DNA from: Anaspis maculata
Lineage: Eukaryota > Arthropoda > Insecta > Coleoptera > Scraptiidae
Reading direction: 5' to 3'
NCBI GenBank assembly: GCA_949128115.1
Contig: OX421968.1
Location: forward strand, 56,127,423 to 56,191,422
DNA length: 64,000 nucleotides
Below the pieces are notes generated by a model. That model was not told the DNA's origin. It made no database searches and was given only the letters and a program-made list of their open reading frames with translations. Position numbers and translations under genes: made by a program. Below, piece by piece: positions 20,907 through 32,362 of this stretch (positions within the stretch are counted from its first letter, which is position 1; every line of letters begins with the position of its first letter).

Positions 20907-23242
20907 ATAGTCGGGGTGGTACGCGACATAAAATAGCAAAATACCGCAAATGAATTAGACGGGATGCCCTTTGGTATGATGACTACTTATACCAAGGTGA
21001 CTAATTTTCGCCAAGGATGCGTCAACGTTTCCCACTCAGAAAAAAAGATGGCGACGATTTTTGACAGGAGCGGATTTTTTATAAAACATATGCGTGTGAC
21101 ACATGTTTTCTCACTAATTTTGATCTCCTGAATACGAATATGGAGTTTATTTTCACATTGGAAATCAACTTGACCTCATATTTCACATCTGAAAACCGCA
21201 AAAATAGCAGACTCTCGCTAATTTTTGAACTGAAAATTTTATGTACCACCAACGGCGATTTCCAGCCTTGAGCTGGCTGTATAGATCCCATAGAACATGT
21301 TAACAGTCTAAGTTCTGCAAAATAACTTTTCAAACATCGCCAGGGTGCGCCTCAAATCATACAAAAAATGGGCGCTGGGAGCACACTTTGCTGCGGCTGG
21401 ATGGGGAATGTAAGTGTGAAAGGAAGAATGTTGTGCAATATGTTTTACTGCTTAATATGAGATACCAAGCATTCATCAACATACCATAGGGATTTGAAAC
21501 AAAATATCGTACAAACAAATTTTCATGATTTGTTAATAATTTTTTTTTATGACAGGTACAATTGATACCAAAAAACGTAGCTCTGATTTTGATGATGTTC
21601 TTCATCAAGGTAAATACATCAAGATACCTTTCTCACCTGGAATAACCACCCTAGCTCAAAGTTTCATATAATATAAAGCATTTTCGTCAGATCCGCGATT
21701 GCCAAACATCAGAAAAGCGTCTATTAATAATTTCAAAGTCCTTCTTTGAACTTTTTCTGGAATGCAACATACGGCTGATGGTTAAGCTTTGGCTTAAGTT
21801 TTCTGTCTCGCCCGTGAACTCATTCAGGTGTCTGCTGGACTGGATATGCACCAACGGCAAAGGTTCAGTAGGACATTCAGTGTTATTCGTATTTCTATGG
21901 CACCAACTTCAAATTTGTTGTCTTGTGTGTGTCAGAATAATGCGAGAATGAAAGTAATGAGCTATTAATGGAGGCTCAAAAGCGTCTAGGACGTGAACAA
22001 ACCAAAGAGCATGAAACATACACCATGTATCATAGGTACTATAGTTGCAAAATAAGAGTCGTAATGTTGAAAAGGTCTTGGTGCCTACCTGATCACTTTT
22101 CCATATGTTTTCCATGTCCGTTTTCTATGCCTGTTCACGTCCTAGGTGTTTTTGCGCCTTGACCGATAATACCTATACTATAGTTCCATTCTCGCAAATT
22201 CCAACACACACACAAAACAAGAAATTTTAAATTGGTAATAACACTGAAGATCCTACTGCCCTTCGCCGTTGGTGCATATCCAGTCCGAAAATTTCTAGAC
22301 ACCTGAATGAGTTCATGGGCGAGATAGAAATACTCATAGAAAACTTTGTACCAAAGATTCACCATCAGCCGTATGTTGCATTCTAGAACAAGTGTAAGGA
22401 CAAAATTTTAAAATCAAAAGACGCTTTTTTGATGTTTGGCAACCGCAATAAGTCTAACGAAAAATGATTTAATTATGAGTCGCTATACCGAAACTTTGAG
22501 CTAAGGTATAGTTGTTTCAGGTGAAAAAGGTTTCTTGATGTATTTACCTTGATGGAAAACATCATCAAAATCAAAGCTACGTTTTTGAGTATTATTGAAA
22601 AAAACTTATCAACAAATCATGAAAATATATTTTTTTGGTTTTTTTTATCTGAAATTGTCATTGTATGTTGATAAATCCTCAGTATATGTAAGCTTACTGT
22701 ATAAAACAGTGAAATGTATTGCAAAACATTTTCCATTTCACACTTACATCCCTTAAATCAGCCGCAGAAAAATGTGCTCCCAGAGCTCATATTTTGTATG
22801 TTTTGGGGCGCACCCTGGCGATGTTTGTAGAGTTATTTTGCAGAACTTAGACTGTTAACTTGTTCCGTGGGATCTATTTAACGAGCTCAAGGCCGGAAAT
22901 CGATGTAAATGGCATACAAAATTTTCAATTCGAAAATAAGCGAGAGTCTGCCATTTTTGCGGTTTTCAGATGTGAAATATGAGGTCGATTTGATTTCTGA
23001 TGTAAAAATAAACTCGATATTCGTGTTCAGGAGGTCAAAATTAGTAAGAAAACATATCCCACATGCCTATGTTTTACAAAAATTCAGGTCCTGTCAAAAA
23101 TCGTCGCCATCTTTTTTTCTGAGTGGGAAATGTTGACGCATCCTTGGAGAAAATAAATCACCTTGGTATGAGTAGTTATCATGCCAAAGGGCATCCCGTC
23201 TAATTCATTTGCGGTATTCAAAATCGTAGCACCCCGACTATT
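20907..23242. mobile_element. Giant palindrome Q, about 2.34 kb
   Basis: Ends ATAGTCGGGGTGGTACG / CGTAGCACCCCGACTAT. The arms (20907-21955, 22170-23242) match throughout: CGCAAATGAATTAGACGGGA, AAAAAGATGGCGACGATTTT, TTCATCAAGGTAAATACATC, CAACATACGGCTGATGGT, GGACTGGATATGCACCAACG. Even the centre (about 22065) has paired CTAGGACGTGAACA / TGTTCACGTCCTAG. Short frames on opposite strands of the two arms translate alike (21079-21333 minus, 22909-23136 plus) because of the symmetry; they match no protein family. Confidence 0.85.
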
Positions 23243-23249
23243 ATATGGA

Positions 23250-24420
23250 AATCCCTCCGTACTCCGTAGGTAGGTACCTACTGATGCACCGTAAGAGTGG
23301 CAGATAAGTAACGCTCGCAAAAAATTGGGTGAGTAATCACAGTAGACATGCCCTGTTATTTATTTGTGCGGTCTTGCTGCAGTCGTCGGACGCGGACGGT
23401 TCGTGCATTATGTTGATGTTAAATGCGAGTAAAGTAAGTGCCTAAAATCCTAAAAATATGTAACTTTGCTTCGTTAGTTCGTTAAATCAAATAAAACAGG
23501 TCGGGTTTCGCTCGGTTTTAAATATGAGTTCGACACGAAAGCGCAGAAAGAATAATAGCATAAAAAACAGCATGGTCTCTCAATTTTGGTTTTCAATTTA
23601 AATAGCAATGGCAGGGGCATTTTCCTCTTTGAAAAATTGTCTGCTACACAAAAAAACTTGTAAAAAAAAACCAACAAAGCATAAATCTTTCCAATTCTAG
23701 GCAATATCCCTACCTGAATGATTTATCATCTCGATTGCCGCATGCTTTTTCAAAGCTAGCGTTCTTTATTATGCTCTCGTCCAGTGCTCTCGCATATTTC
23801 TCTAGATTTCCATGTTCAAAATTCAACGTTTATTTCAATTCCATAATTGACTGCCGTGTTTAAAAAAAAGTGCTATAATTGAGGCTACAACGATACCTGG
23901 ACACTGGATTAGTTCAGCCAAGCAGAAAACTTATTTGACAAGAATTAGGTGAGTTTCTGAACATTCACCAACTTTTTTTGGTCGTAAATAAATCGAAAGA
24001 AAGCTGCAGATCTCCATGCGAATCCTTTTGAATCTCAAGTTAGTGTGTCAGTACTCAGCAGTCACCACTCACCACCAAAGCTTGAATTATATTTTCCCTA
24101 AGCTTGCTGTTTGCTGTAGTAGCTTTTATCCGCGCTTTTATCTGATTGGAATCATTATTTTCACTTCCTAGGTTGATTTTTTAGGCTCTCAACGTTATTT
24201 ACAAGTATTTCTTTTGGTTATTTATTGGACAGGTGACCCTGTAGGTTATTCCTTCAAGTTAATATCTTACTGGTCGTTTCGGGTGAAAATGAAAATGGCT
24301 TCAGTGTTTTAGGTTTATTTTTATTTCTATGTTGGGTGGCTCAGTATTTTCTTTTTGTGTATTTTATACCTAAACTTCACAGGAATTTGTTGATAGCACC
24401 AGCAGCCAGACACAAACTTA
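23250..24420. other. Intergenic stretch, no gene recognised
   Basis: AT-rich with a few isolated splice-donor-like strings (GGTGAGTTT at 23948) and no coding frame above 76 codons. No repeat family recognised within it. Confidence 0.35.
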
Positions 24421-24424
24421 CTAT

Positions 24425-24545
24425 CGTGTGATTAAATGAATTTTTAATACAGATTTTAGGTAGGCTGTGGCCTGGTCAAATTCAAGGGGACGAAGCTGCT
24501 TTTGGCTAGGAGATGGCCTGCCTAAATTAAAAATTCATTTGATCA
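24425..24545. mobile_element. Hairpin MITE (GGCCTGGTCAAATTC family), intact copy
   Basis: GTGTGATTAAATGAATTTTTAA on the left pairs with TTAAAAATTCATTTGATCATAC on the right (part of each arm given), with an inner stem TTTTAGGTAGGC / GCCTGCCTAAA around a CAAGGGGACGAAGCTGC loop. Related copies: 28401-28500 (lacks the left arm), 29455-29545 and 16396-16460 (reverse). Confidence 0.65.
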
Positions 24546-24849
24546 TACAGGGTCCTGCAACACGGCGTCGGGCTTCCCGAGCCCTTACGAGACAGAGAAA
24601 AAGGTGTAATATACAAAAGTTATTAATTTAAAAAGTTCTACCTTGTAAAATCATTTTGAACTATACAGGATGTTCCATTCTTGCGCTACAAGAAAAACAA
24701 AGAATTTTTAAATGAAATGTCCCACTCTTGATTTCATTTATTCTTGTCCAGCTTTCCAAGCTCCTATTATAATTATTCGTATTGTTGTTCCTACAATTTG
24801 TGGCAATTCTACCAATTAAATTGAAAATTGAAATAATTGAATTTCTTTG
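24451..24849 (+). repeat. 400-bp direct repeat, left copy, beside the Tc1 element
   Basis: From AGATTTTAGGTAGGC to AATTGAATTTCTTT the sequence recurs in the same orientation at 28401-28795 with about 95 percent identity and a few indels. The right copy begins exactly at the end of the Tc1 element. It includes most of the hairpin MITE and a TATACAGGATGTTC motif. Confidence 0.8.
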
Positions 24850-24926
24850 TGATTTTAAGAATAGAATAGAATAGAATTTATTTGTACTCAAGCCAGGATA
24901 TTTGGATGTACACGTCAACGTAAATA
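24850..24926 (-). repeat. Short non-LTR retrotransposon 3'-end remnant
   Basis: An (AATAG)n run followed by AATTTATTTGTACTC resembles reversed 3' tails of non-LTR elements, like (AAT)nTTTATTGTTC at 32530 and (AATCAT)nAATTTTATTCGTG at 41380. It ends at the TA that flanks the Tc1 element. Confidence 0.35.
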
Positions 24927-24928
24927 TA

Positions 24929-25785
24929 AAGTGGTCAACAAAATAAGTGTCTATGTCGATATTTGTATAGTTTTTCAAAACTTGACAGCTTTGGAATCTT
25001 TCGCGCGATTTTGGATCTGTTTGAACTGGTGGATAGCCTCATTCTTTGGCTATCGGATCCAAGTTTTGCGGATATTGAGAAAGCCCAATAAAATTTCTAC
25101 AGGGTGTCAAATAAAGCAATGCAAAAGTTTTGACAGTTTCGCTAACCCCCATTTTGCCAAGAATTTTTTTTTGTGGATACCAACACCAAAAATATGAAGA
25201 ATGATGTATTCTCTCGAAAAGGTTTTCGATTCATCCCCCTATTTCTGTTTAAAAAAAAGTTATGCCATTTTTTCCTCAATCTACACTTTTCGACAATTAA
25301 CGTTACAACTGGCCATATTATCGAGGCAAATTTGACAACAATTGATACTTTCACTTGAAAAACTGTCCCATGAAAAACATTTTCTTTACTCACCCCTAAA
25401 ATGATTATCTACGGTCAGTGCCTAAAGCCCCTGCGGACCGAGTAAGAATGTAGCCTGCTGGAGCTGGAGATGGAATAGCACTGTATCACATCAGATTTAC
25501 AACATTAACCATATGAAACCCTCTGATAATGTTTGTTAAGGGTTGTTTTAAAAAAATTGAAAATTGATAACTTGAGAACGAGAAGACCTAGAGGCTACTT
25601 TCTTATTTGACGTTCAATCGCATACGGTGACGCATTTTGCAACAAAGTGGGGGTGTGATTCATAGCTACCCTTACTTAAGGGATGGAAATGTTTTTGTTT
25701 AAGTGTTTGGTATCATTTCTTATGGTTTCGTCTGTTCTGAATGCAATTTTGGCAATTAATATTGATTTTGAACAAATGTTACCAT
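24929..25785 (+). repeat. Left terminal inverted repeat of the Tc1 element
   Basis: About 857 bp, matched by 27540-28399 in inverse. The outer 460 bp or so are nearly identical: a 252-nt stretch (25142-25393) appears unchanged in translation in the other arm, and the neighbouring 24931-25197 differs at two residues. The inner 350 bp show more mismatches and small indels. Confidence 0.85.
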
Positions 25786-26382
25786 TTGAAAGAAAGAATC
25801 AAGTTCATAACTTCGGATGGAGTTTTTCTTTATTGTGACAAAATGTTTACAATTGAAAACAATGTTTCCATAAAATCGATAGAGTTATACTATCAGTAGC
25901 GAAAAAAATTGGTACAGCCCAGTTTTAACTTTCAGTTGCTTTCAAACTCGGCGCGGTCAAAGACAGCAAAAATTTTGTAGACAAGACTTCCACTGATTTC
26001 CACGTAACTTCTACTGACTTCCATGTGATTTCCATTGACCGCCACCATTGTGTACACCAGACTTCCACTGCGGTTTACCTATAGAGCAAGCGTAGCCGGA
26101 ACTATGGACTTGATTTCAAGTTGGAGATACGCCCGCGCCTAGAGTCTCACGCAGAAATAGCCAACTCGCTTGTCTTCGTGTCTCGGAGGACACGTAAAGC
26201 ACTCGTTCTTCCTCGGTTAGTGCGCCACGTCACTAGTCACCTCAAACCAAGTAAAAGTGTAACTAGGAACTGCCTTCGGGTCTCTCCGCAAAATACTCTT
26301 CGGCTGCGACTAAAAAAGGAAACACCGTTAGACACGAGGGATATGAAAATATCCTTGAATCACTCACATAAGTTCATCTTCA

Positions 26383-27399
26383 TCAGTATTTGGTGGGACC
26401 TCCTCTAGCTCTAATGAGAGCCGCAACCCTTCGAGGCATACTCTCCACCAGGTTTCGCAAAAACTCCTGAGGAATAGCATCCCATTCAACCTGGATCGCA
26501 TCCGCCAAGTCATCAAAATTTTCAATTTGTCCTTCCCTTTCTTTCATATTTCTCTTCATTCTACTCCATACATGCTCAATCACATTCATATCAGGAGACA
26601 AGGGTGGCCAATCCATTCGCTCAATATTGTGATCCCTCAAAAATTCGGTGACAATACGTGCACGATGTGGTCTCGCGTTGTCGTCAACCAGAATGAATCC
26701 ATCACCGAAGTTTTGCGCGTAGGGGACCACAATATCCCTAATACACAAATCTCGATATCTCTCTCCATTCATGCTCTGTCCTCTTAACACCACCAACTCA
26801 CTCTTTCCTGTCATCGTGATTCCACCCCAAACAGTCACTCCTCCACCTCCAAACGCCACTCTCGCCTCCATGTGCTCTTCCAAAAATCTTTCATTTCTTC
26901 TTCTCCACACCAAAACACGCCCATCCGAATGGAACAAATTGAACTTACTTTCATCCGTAAACAAACATCTACCCCATTCAGCTATTCCCCAGTTCTGGTG
27001 GTCCCTAGCCCATTGGAGACGCACGGCGCGATGACGTCGGTTCATTAAAGGGCATGAGGCTCTTCTTCTCGCTCTTAGCCCAGAGTCGTGCAATCTTCGT
27101 CTGACAGTTTGGTTTGACAGCTGGATCCCCGTCGTGGCCCTCAACACGTTGTTGATGGCACTTGCAGTAGTGGTCGGTTTTCTCTGGATCGCCCTTCGAA
27201 CAAAGCGATCCTGCGCAGCGGTTGTTTTCCGAGTTCTTCCTCCACGACGGTAATTAATGTCTCCAGCTGCCAGACGTCGAATTGCACGACTTATGGACCT
27301 AGAGGAGGTCCTAAAAAGTGCCGCAATGTTGTCGATGGTGTCGCCCCTCTCTCGCATTCGTGCCACGATGGCTAATTCATCCGGACTTAAACGCGGCAT
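26383..27399 (-). CDS. Tc1-family DD34E transposase, intact
   Basis: This protein would bind the element's terminal repeats, cut the transposon out and integrate it at TA in the nucleus. The start chosen is the ATG at 27399, giving 338 residues, beginning MPRLSPDEL; an upstream in-frame ATG at 27420 would add seven residues. Numbered from that upstream ATG: a first helix-turn-helix spans about 12-50, a GRPR-like linker (RRGGRTRK) 58-65, a second helix-turn-helix about 68-112, and the DDE catalytic domain about 150-300. The triad is Asp156 (FTDESKF), Asp247 (VDDNARPH) and Glu282 (NVIEHVW), with 34 residues between the last two, hence DD34E. A glycine-rich patch (GGGG, 191-194) is also typical. 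Length matches the family's usual 340 or so. No stop or frameshift is seen. Codon use and G+C are higher than the surrounding DNA. Confidence 0.95.
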   Translation of the reverse strand: MPRLSPDELAIVARMRERGDTIDNIAALFRTSSRSISRAIRRLAAGDINYRRGGRTRKTTAAQDRFVRRAIQRKPTTTASAINNVLRATTGIQLSNQTVRRRLHDSGLRARRRASCPLMNRRHRAVRLQWARDHQNWGIAEWGRCLFTDESKFNLFHSDGRVLVWRRRNERFLEEHMEARVAFGGGGVTVWGGITMTGKSELVVLRGQSMNGERYRDLCIRDIVVPYAQNFGDGFILVDDNARPHRARIVTEFLRDHNIERMDWPPLSPDMNVIEHVWSRMKRNMKEREGQIENFDDLADAIQVEWDAIPQEFLRNLVESMPRRVAALIRARGGPTKY

Positions 27400-27539
27400 T
27401 TTACAAATTACTCTGCTCACAATAGCGGAAGAAAAAGGTTTGGTTTTTAAGGTAACATAAGTAAAACGATAAGTTCTTCAGCTAAAAAGACACATACACA
27501 AATGAAAAACCAATCGAACGAGTTTCACCCGAATAGGAG

Positions 27540-28399
27540 ATAATGTTGAATAAAAACAATTTTTAATACCAAAATTGAATTCAGAAGAGACGAAACCATA
27601 AGAAATGAAACCACACACTCCTACAAAAACATTTCCGTCCCTTAAGTAAGGGTTGCTAAGAAGGACACCCCCACTACGTTGCAAAATGTGTCACCGTATG
27701 CGATTGAACATGAAATAAAAATTTTGTCTCTAGGTCTTTTTCTTCTCAAGTTATCAATTACCAATTTTTTGAAAACAACCCCTAACAAACAATATCAAAG
27801 GGGGTTTGATATGGTTGATGTGGTAAATCTGTTGTGACACAGTACTATCCCATCCTGATGCCCGCTCCAGCAGGCTACATTCTAAGTCGGTCCGCAGGGG
27901 CTTAAGGCACTGACCGTAGATAATCATTTTAGGGGTGAGTAAAGAAAATGTTTTTCATGGGACAGTTTTTCAAGTGAAAGTATCAATTGTTGTCAAATTT
28001 GCCTCGATAATATGGCCAGTTGTAACGTTAATTGTCGAAAAGTGTAGATTGAGGAAAAAATGGCATAACTTTTTTTTAAACAGAAATAGGGGGATGAATC
28101 GAAAACCTTTTCGAGAGAATACATCATTCTTCATATTTTTGGTGTTGGTATCCACGAAAAAAAATTCTTGGCAAAATGGGGGTTAGCGAAACTTTCAAAA
28201 CTTTTGCATTGCTTTATTTGACACCCTGTAGAAATTTTATTGGGCTTTCTCAATATCCGCAAAACTTGGATCCGATAGCCAAAGAATGAGGCTATCCACC
28301 AGTTCAAACAGATCCAAAATCGCGCGAAAGATTCCAAAGCTGTCAAGTTTTGAAAAACTATACAAATATCGACATAGACACTTATTTTGTTGACCACTT
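27540..28399 (-). repeat. Right terminal inverted repeat of the Tc1 element
   Basis: Inverse partner of 24929-25785, ending in GTTGACCACTT at 28399. Differences from the left arm cluster toward the transposase gene (27540-27860). Confidence 0.85.
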
Positions 28400-28400
28400 T

Positions 28401-28795
28401 AGATTTTAGGAAGGCCGTGGCCTGGTCAAATTCAAGGGGACGAAGCTGCTTTTGGCTAGGAGACGGCCTGCCTAAATTAAAAATTCATTTGATCATACCG
28501 GGTCCTGCAACAGGGCGTCGGGCTTCCCGAGCCCTTACGAGATAGAAAAATGTGTAATACATATACAAAAGTTATTAATTTAAAAAGTGCTACCTTGTAA
28601 AATCATTTTAAACTATACAGGATGTTCAATTTTTGCGCTACAAGAAAAACAAAGAATTTTTAAATGAGATGTCCCACTTTTGATTTCATTTTCTTGTCCA
28701 GCTTTCCAAGCTCCTATTATAATTATGTGTATTTTTGTTTCTACAGTTTGTGGCAATTCTACCAATCAAATTGAAAAATGTAATTGAATTTCTTT
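28401..28795 (+). repeat. 400-bp direct repeat, right copy
   Basis: Copy of 24451-24849, starting in the TA that flanks the transposon. It lacks the outer left arm of the hairpin MITE, which is present upstream of the left copy. Its tail diverges at 28796 (AGGTGGTGTCTG). Confidence 0.8.
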
Positions 28796-28799
28796 AGGT

Positions 28800-29265
28800 G
28801 GTGTCTGTTAAGTTTTGAAATTGGGGTGGGGGAGAAGAAAGGGGTGAATTTGGGTAACACTTTTCTCCACCGGAAATTTTCTCCTTAGATGCTATTTAGG
28901 ATGACGTTGATTAAATTAAAGAGAATTGAGGGGTCAAGGATGTAAAATGGGACAGTCAGAGAAATTTAGGAAGATGGAGGGTGAGGTTGAAAATTTTGAA
29001 AATATTTCTTTCAGAAAAAGAATTTGATTCTCTTTGATTTGATGTATCGCAAAGTAGATAGTGTCATTTGAAATTCTAAAGTTTAGGTGGGTAGGGGTGA
29101 GGGGGCTAAGATAGAAATTTGCCAATGTATGTTTCAGATGTCCCCCTCGATATAAAAATCGACCTGTCTGAGAGCTTTTTTCGAAAAAATGATGTGAAAT
29201 GCCCAAGAACCTCTCTGTTCTGTTTTCGTTGGGCCACCCTGTATAGTCTGAAATGAAGATAAGTG
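28800..29265. repeat. Half of an AACAGGTCGATTTT-type foldback
   Basis: Contains GATGTATCGCAAAGTAG, GTGAGGGGGCTAAG, TCCCCCTCGATATAAAAATC and GACCTGTCTGAGAG in the order of the right arms at 11680-11815 and 16095-16220, then ends in GGGCCACCCTGTATAG. The left arm is not recognisable. It is noncoding. Confidence 0.45.
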
Positions 29266-29454
29266 GTCTAAGCCGTACCACACCTTGGGCTTATTTTAGG
29301 CAAGGCTTAAGCATCCCTTAGCTACAGTTTGTTGACGGTGCAGTGTATTGAGTGTACTTAAAAGTGAAGAACCAGTAAAGCTTTACTTTAAGGTTAAGTG
29401 TTGGTGGTGCAGTTGGGCCTAAGTATTGTTGGTGCAAACGGCCGTGAATGAATT

Positions 29455-29548
29455 ATTAATGTGGGTTTTAGGTAGGCTGTGGCCTAGTCAGATTCAAGGA
29501 GACGAAGCTGCTTTTGGCTACGGCACGGCCTGCCTGAATTAAAAAAAA
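29455..29548 (+). repeat. Hairpin MITE (GGCCTGGTCAAATTC family), third copy
   Basis: GGTTTTAGGTAGGCTGTGGC, TCAAGGAGACGAAGCTGCTT and ACGGCCTGCCTGAATT match the hairpin at 24451-24530. It abuts the start of an element X copy. Confidence 0.6.
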
Positions 29549-29550
29549 TC

Positions 29551-30480
29551 GGTTGTGTCACCTCAAAACTGCCCCAACGAGTAGCAAGGAATGGATGTAA
29601 ATTTTATTATGAGACTTCCCTTCGGGTGGGAGTTAGAATTTGAGAAAAAGATTGGAGATGAGATATTATTTGGTGGTCCATCATTTGAGTCTGGTCTCAA
29701 TAAGCCATAGCTAGGCCGGTTACTCGTTATAATGGGGAAAACTCTCGGAAAACTTGGAGAATTTTAGGAGATATTGACTAAACATGTTCAAGAATCACTT
29801 ACCCTTTGTTTAAAAAAAGTTTGTATAAATCTGTTTTTCACAAGGAACCAAATTATGTAGAAAGAAAAGCGAGTGAGGCAGACAGACGCATTGGTACATG
29901 GATGAAGGTAAACGATCTGAAACTGGCACCACAAAAAGATTGAAAATAATTTGCAGGAAATTGAAAATTTTGAAAAGTCGATTTTTCCGGGAAAACCTCA
30001 AATCTTTTTCCTGATCATTTTATTGTTCAGATCGTCAATTACGGCTTCACTTTTTAAGCTCCGTCATTCAAGTCCGGTTTCAATAACCCAGGTCTGTTTT
30101 AAATTTTCAACAGGAAAATTCCGGGAAATTGAAGAAAAAATGGAAAATGTTCAAGAGTCAGTTACCTTTAGTTTGAAAAAAAGTTGGTGAAAATCTGTTC
30201 ACGGGATAGAAAGTTTGCATTGCAGTTTTTTAAAATTCACGGAATGTGCTAATTTCGTTTTGAAAAATTTACCGTCGGAAAACCGGAACCGTGCCGATTT
30301 TAAAATGGGTCTACACGACGCCCAATTCAATCTACTTTTGATATCAGTCGGAATTTTTCGAAAAAAGTCGATCCCCGAGCAGGAATGAATTTTTAAGTGG
30401 AGTCCTGCATCAAAAGCGAGTAGTCCTGGTCAGAATACGGGCGAGAGACCCTCTCGGGTGGCAACGGCTAGGATAAATTT
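29551..30480 (+). mobile_element. Element X, 5' part, cut by the 341-bp-unit palindrome
   Basis: Begins GGTTGTGTCACCTCAAAACT and carries the X landmarks AATAATTTGCAGGAAATTG (29947), AAAATTCCGGGAAATTG (30115), TACACGACGCCCAATTCAAT (30311) and GTCCTGCATCAAAAGCGAG (30401). A palindromic repeat block begins right after it at 30489. X's right-hand half is not found. Confidence 0.55.
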
Positions 30481-30488
30481 TGATAGTG

Positions 30489-32354
30489 GGCCATAAAAAA
30501 CCGCACTGTTTTATTTTCCTCGCCGAATTTTTGTTTTTTGGCCGATTTTGACAAGTTTGGTATCCATGTGTAGCCACTTAAATAGGCTACCAAAATCACG
30601 TGAAAATATTGCTGTATTATCAAAATTTTAAATGGCGGACACAACTGAAAATTAGCCTTCTTTTGCAGTTGTTTCTTTTGATTGAAATTTGACAGAATGA
30701 CAGAATTTAAAAGTTTTTTTTGCAAAAACGAACTGTTTTCTACATTTTGAGACTATGGCCAGCTCGATCGGTTGATTCGTTCTGAAAATATAGCAAATTT
30801 AAAAAGGGCTGTTTGCCATTATTCTAGTCCGTAATGAATAATAGAAAGATATTGTTTTGCTTGTAAAATTTTTGTTTCTCAAGCGATTTGAACAGGTTTG
30901 GTATAATTGTGAGCCAAATAAATAAGATACAAGTGTCATAATGACATATGGTCGGAATGTCAAAATTCAAAATGGCGGACAAAACTGAAAATAAGCTTTC
31001 TTTTGCAGTCTTTTTTTTTCATTGAAATCCGACGACTGATAGAACTGAAAACTGAAGGCGTTTTTGAAAAAAACGGACTGTTTTTTTGCACTTTGAAGTC
31101 ACAACCAGCTTAATTGGTTAATTGATTAAGGAGATGTAGCGAATAAAAAAAACTTTTTTGCCATTGTTTGAATCTTTAACAACTAATAAAATTTATTGCT
31201 GAGATTGCTAAATTTTTGCTTTTTTTTCATCGATTTTGACAGATCAGGCAAAATTGTGTCGCCTAATAAATGGGCTACAAGAATCATACATGAATCTGGT
31301 CAAAATTCAAAATTGGAAACAACCTCGGACACAAGACACAACTGAAAATCATTTCCAATTTGTTACATGTCCACAACGAATGAACAAAGTGAGCTGGTCA
31401 TGGTCTCAAAATACAGAAAACAGTCCGTTTTTCCAAAAAACGCCTCGAGTTTCTATCGTTCTGGCACATTTTAACAAAAAAGAAAAAACTGCAAAAGAAG
31501 GGTTATTTTCAGTTGTGTTCCTCATTTTGAATTTTGAGACTCTGACCATATTCGTAATGATTATTGTGGCCCATTTATTTGGCTACACAATGGTACCTAA
31601 TCTGTCAAAATCTAAGAAGAAATAAAAATTTAGCAGTCAAAACAATAAATTTGTTTCACTCGTTAAGGATCGAAACAATTCCAATTTTCTTATTCTTCAA
31701 TTCTCTACATCTTTCTAACGAATGAGCCATTTGACCTGGTTGTGGTCTCAAAATGGGAATAACAGTGCGTTCTTTCACAAAACGCCTTTAGTTTTGTCAG
31801 TCGGTCAAATTTCAACTAAAAAAAATACGACTGCAAAAGAAGGCCTATTTCCAGTTGGGTCCGCCATCTTGAATTTTGACAACTTCGACAGTATTCACAC
31901 ATAATACTTGTATAATATTCAGTTGGCCACACAATAATATCAAACTTTTCAAAATTGTTTTAGAAACAGAAATTTGGCAGGCAAAATAATATTTTTTTAT
32001 TATTCGTTACGGATTGAAAGAAAATGGCAAACAAGCCTTTATTCAAGTCGCTACATTTTCAGAACAAATAGAGCATTTGAGCTCGTCATGGTCCCAAAAT
32101 GTAGAAAATGGTTCGTTTTTCCAAAAAATGTCTTTAGTTCTGTCATTCTGTCAAATTTAAATCAAAAGAAACGACTACAAAAGAAGGCCTATTTTCAGTT
32201 GTGTCCGCCACTTTGATTTTTGATATTACAGCAATATCTACTTACGGTTTTGATAGCCTACTCATTTGGCTACACAAGGATACCAAGCTTGTCAAAATCG
32301 GCCGAGAAACAAAAATTCGGCGAGGAAAATAAAACAATGCGGTTTTTTATGGCC
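30489..32354. repeat. 1.87-kb palindrome built of about 341-bp units (3 + 3)
   Basis: Bounded by GGCCATAAAAAACCGCACTG and its inverse. Each arm is a tandem array. AAATTTTTGTTTCTC-type starts recur at about 30528, 30868 and 31210 (spacing 340, 342), and their inverses at about 31633, 31978 and 32320 (spacing 345, 342). Each unit carries a CAAAATGGCGGACACAACTG-like block, a CTTCTTTTGCAGT block and a CATTTTGAGACTATGGCC block. The dyad axis is near 31420. Units within an arm are diverged from each other. It is noncoding. Confidence 0.75.
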
Positions 32355-32362
32355 TTCCCGGT

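Larger units (their letters stand above)
24927..28401 (-). mobile_element. Complete Tc1/mariner transposon with long TIRs
   Basis: The element proper is 24929-28399 (3471 bp), bounded by AAGTGGTCAACAAAATAAGT and its exact inverse, and flanked by the TA target duplication (24927-24928, 28400-28401) diagnostic of the IS630/Tc1/mariner superfamily. Its single gene is a DD34E transposase on the minus strand. The terminal repeats are about 0.86 kb, far longer than the few tens to few hundred bp usual for Tc1-like elements. Ends, target duplication and reading frame are all intact, so the copy could be recent and potentially autonomous. Confidence 0.93.

Noticed and set aside
21079..23136. Paired similar small proteins on opposite strands (21079-21333 and 22909-23136) as a duplicated gene
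   Set aside because: They are the two arms of one palindrome; similarity follows from the inverted repeat, and no start context or family supports coding.
25142..28186. Identical 83-codon frames on opposite strands flanking the transposase as accessory genes
   Set aside because: They are the near-identical terminal inverted repeats of the Tc1 element.
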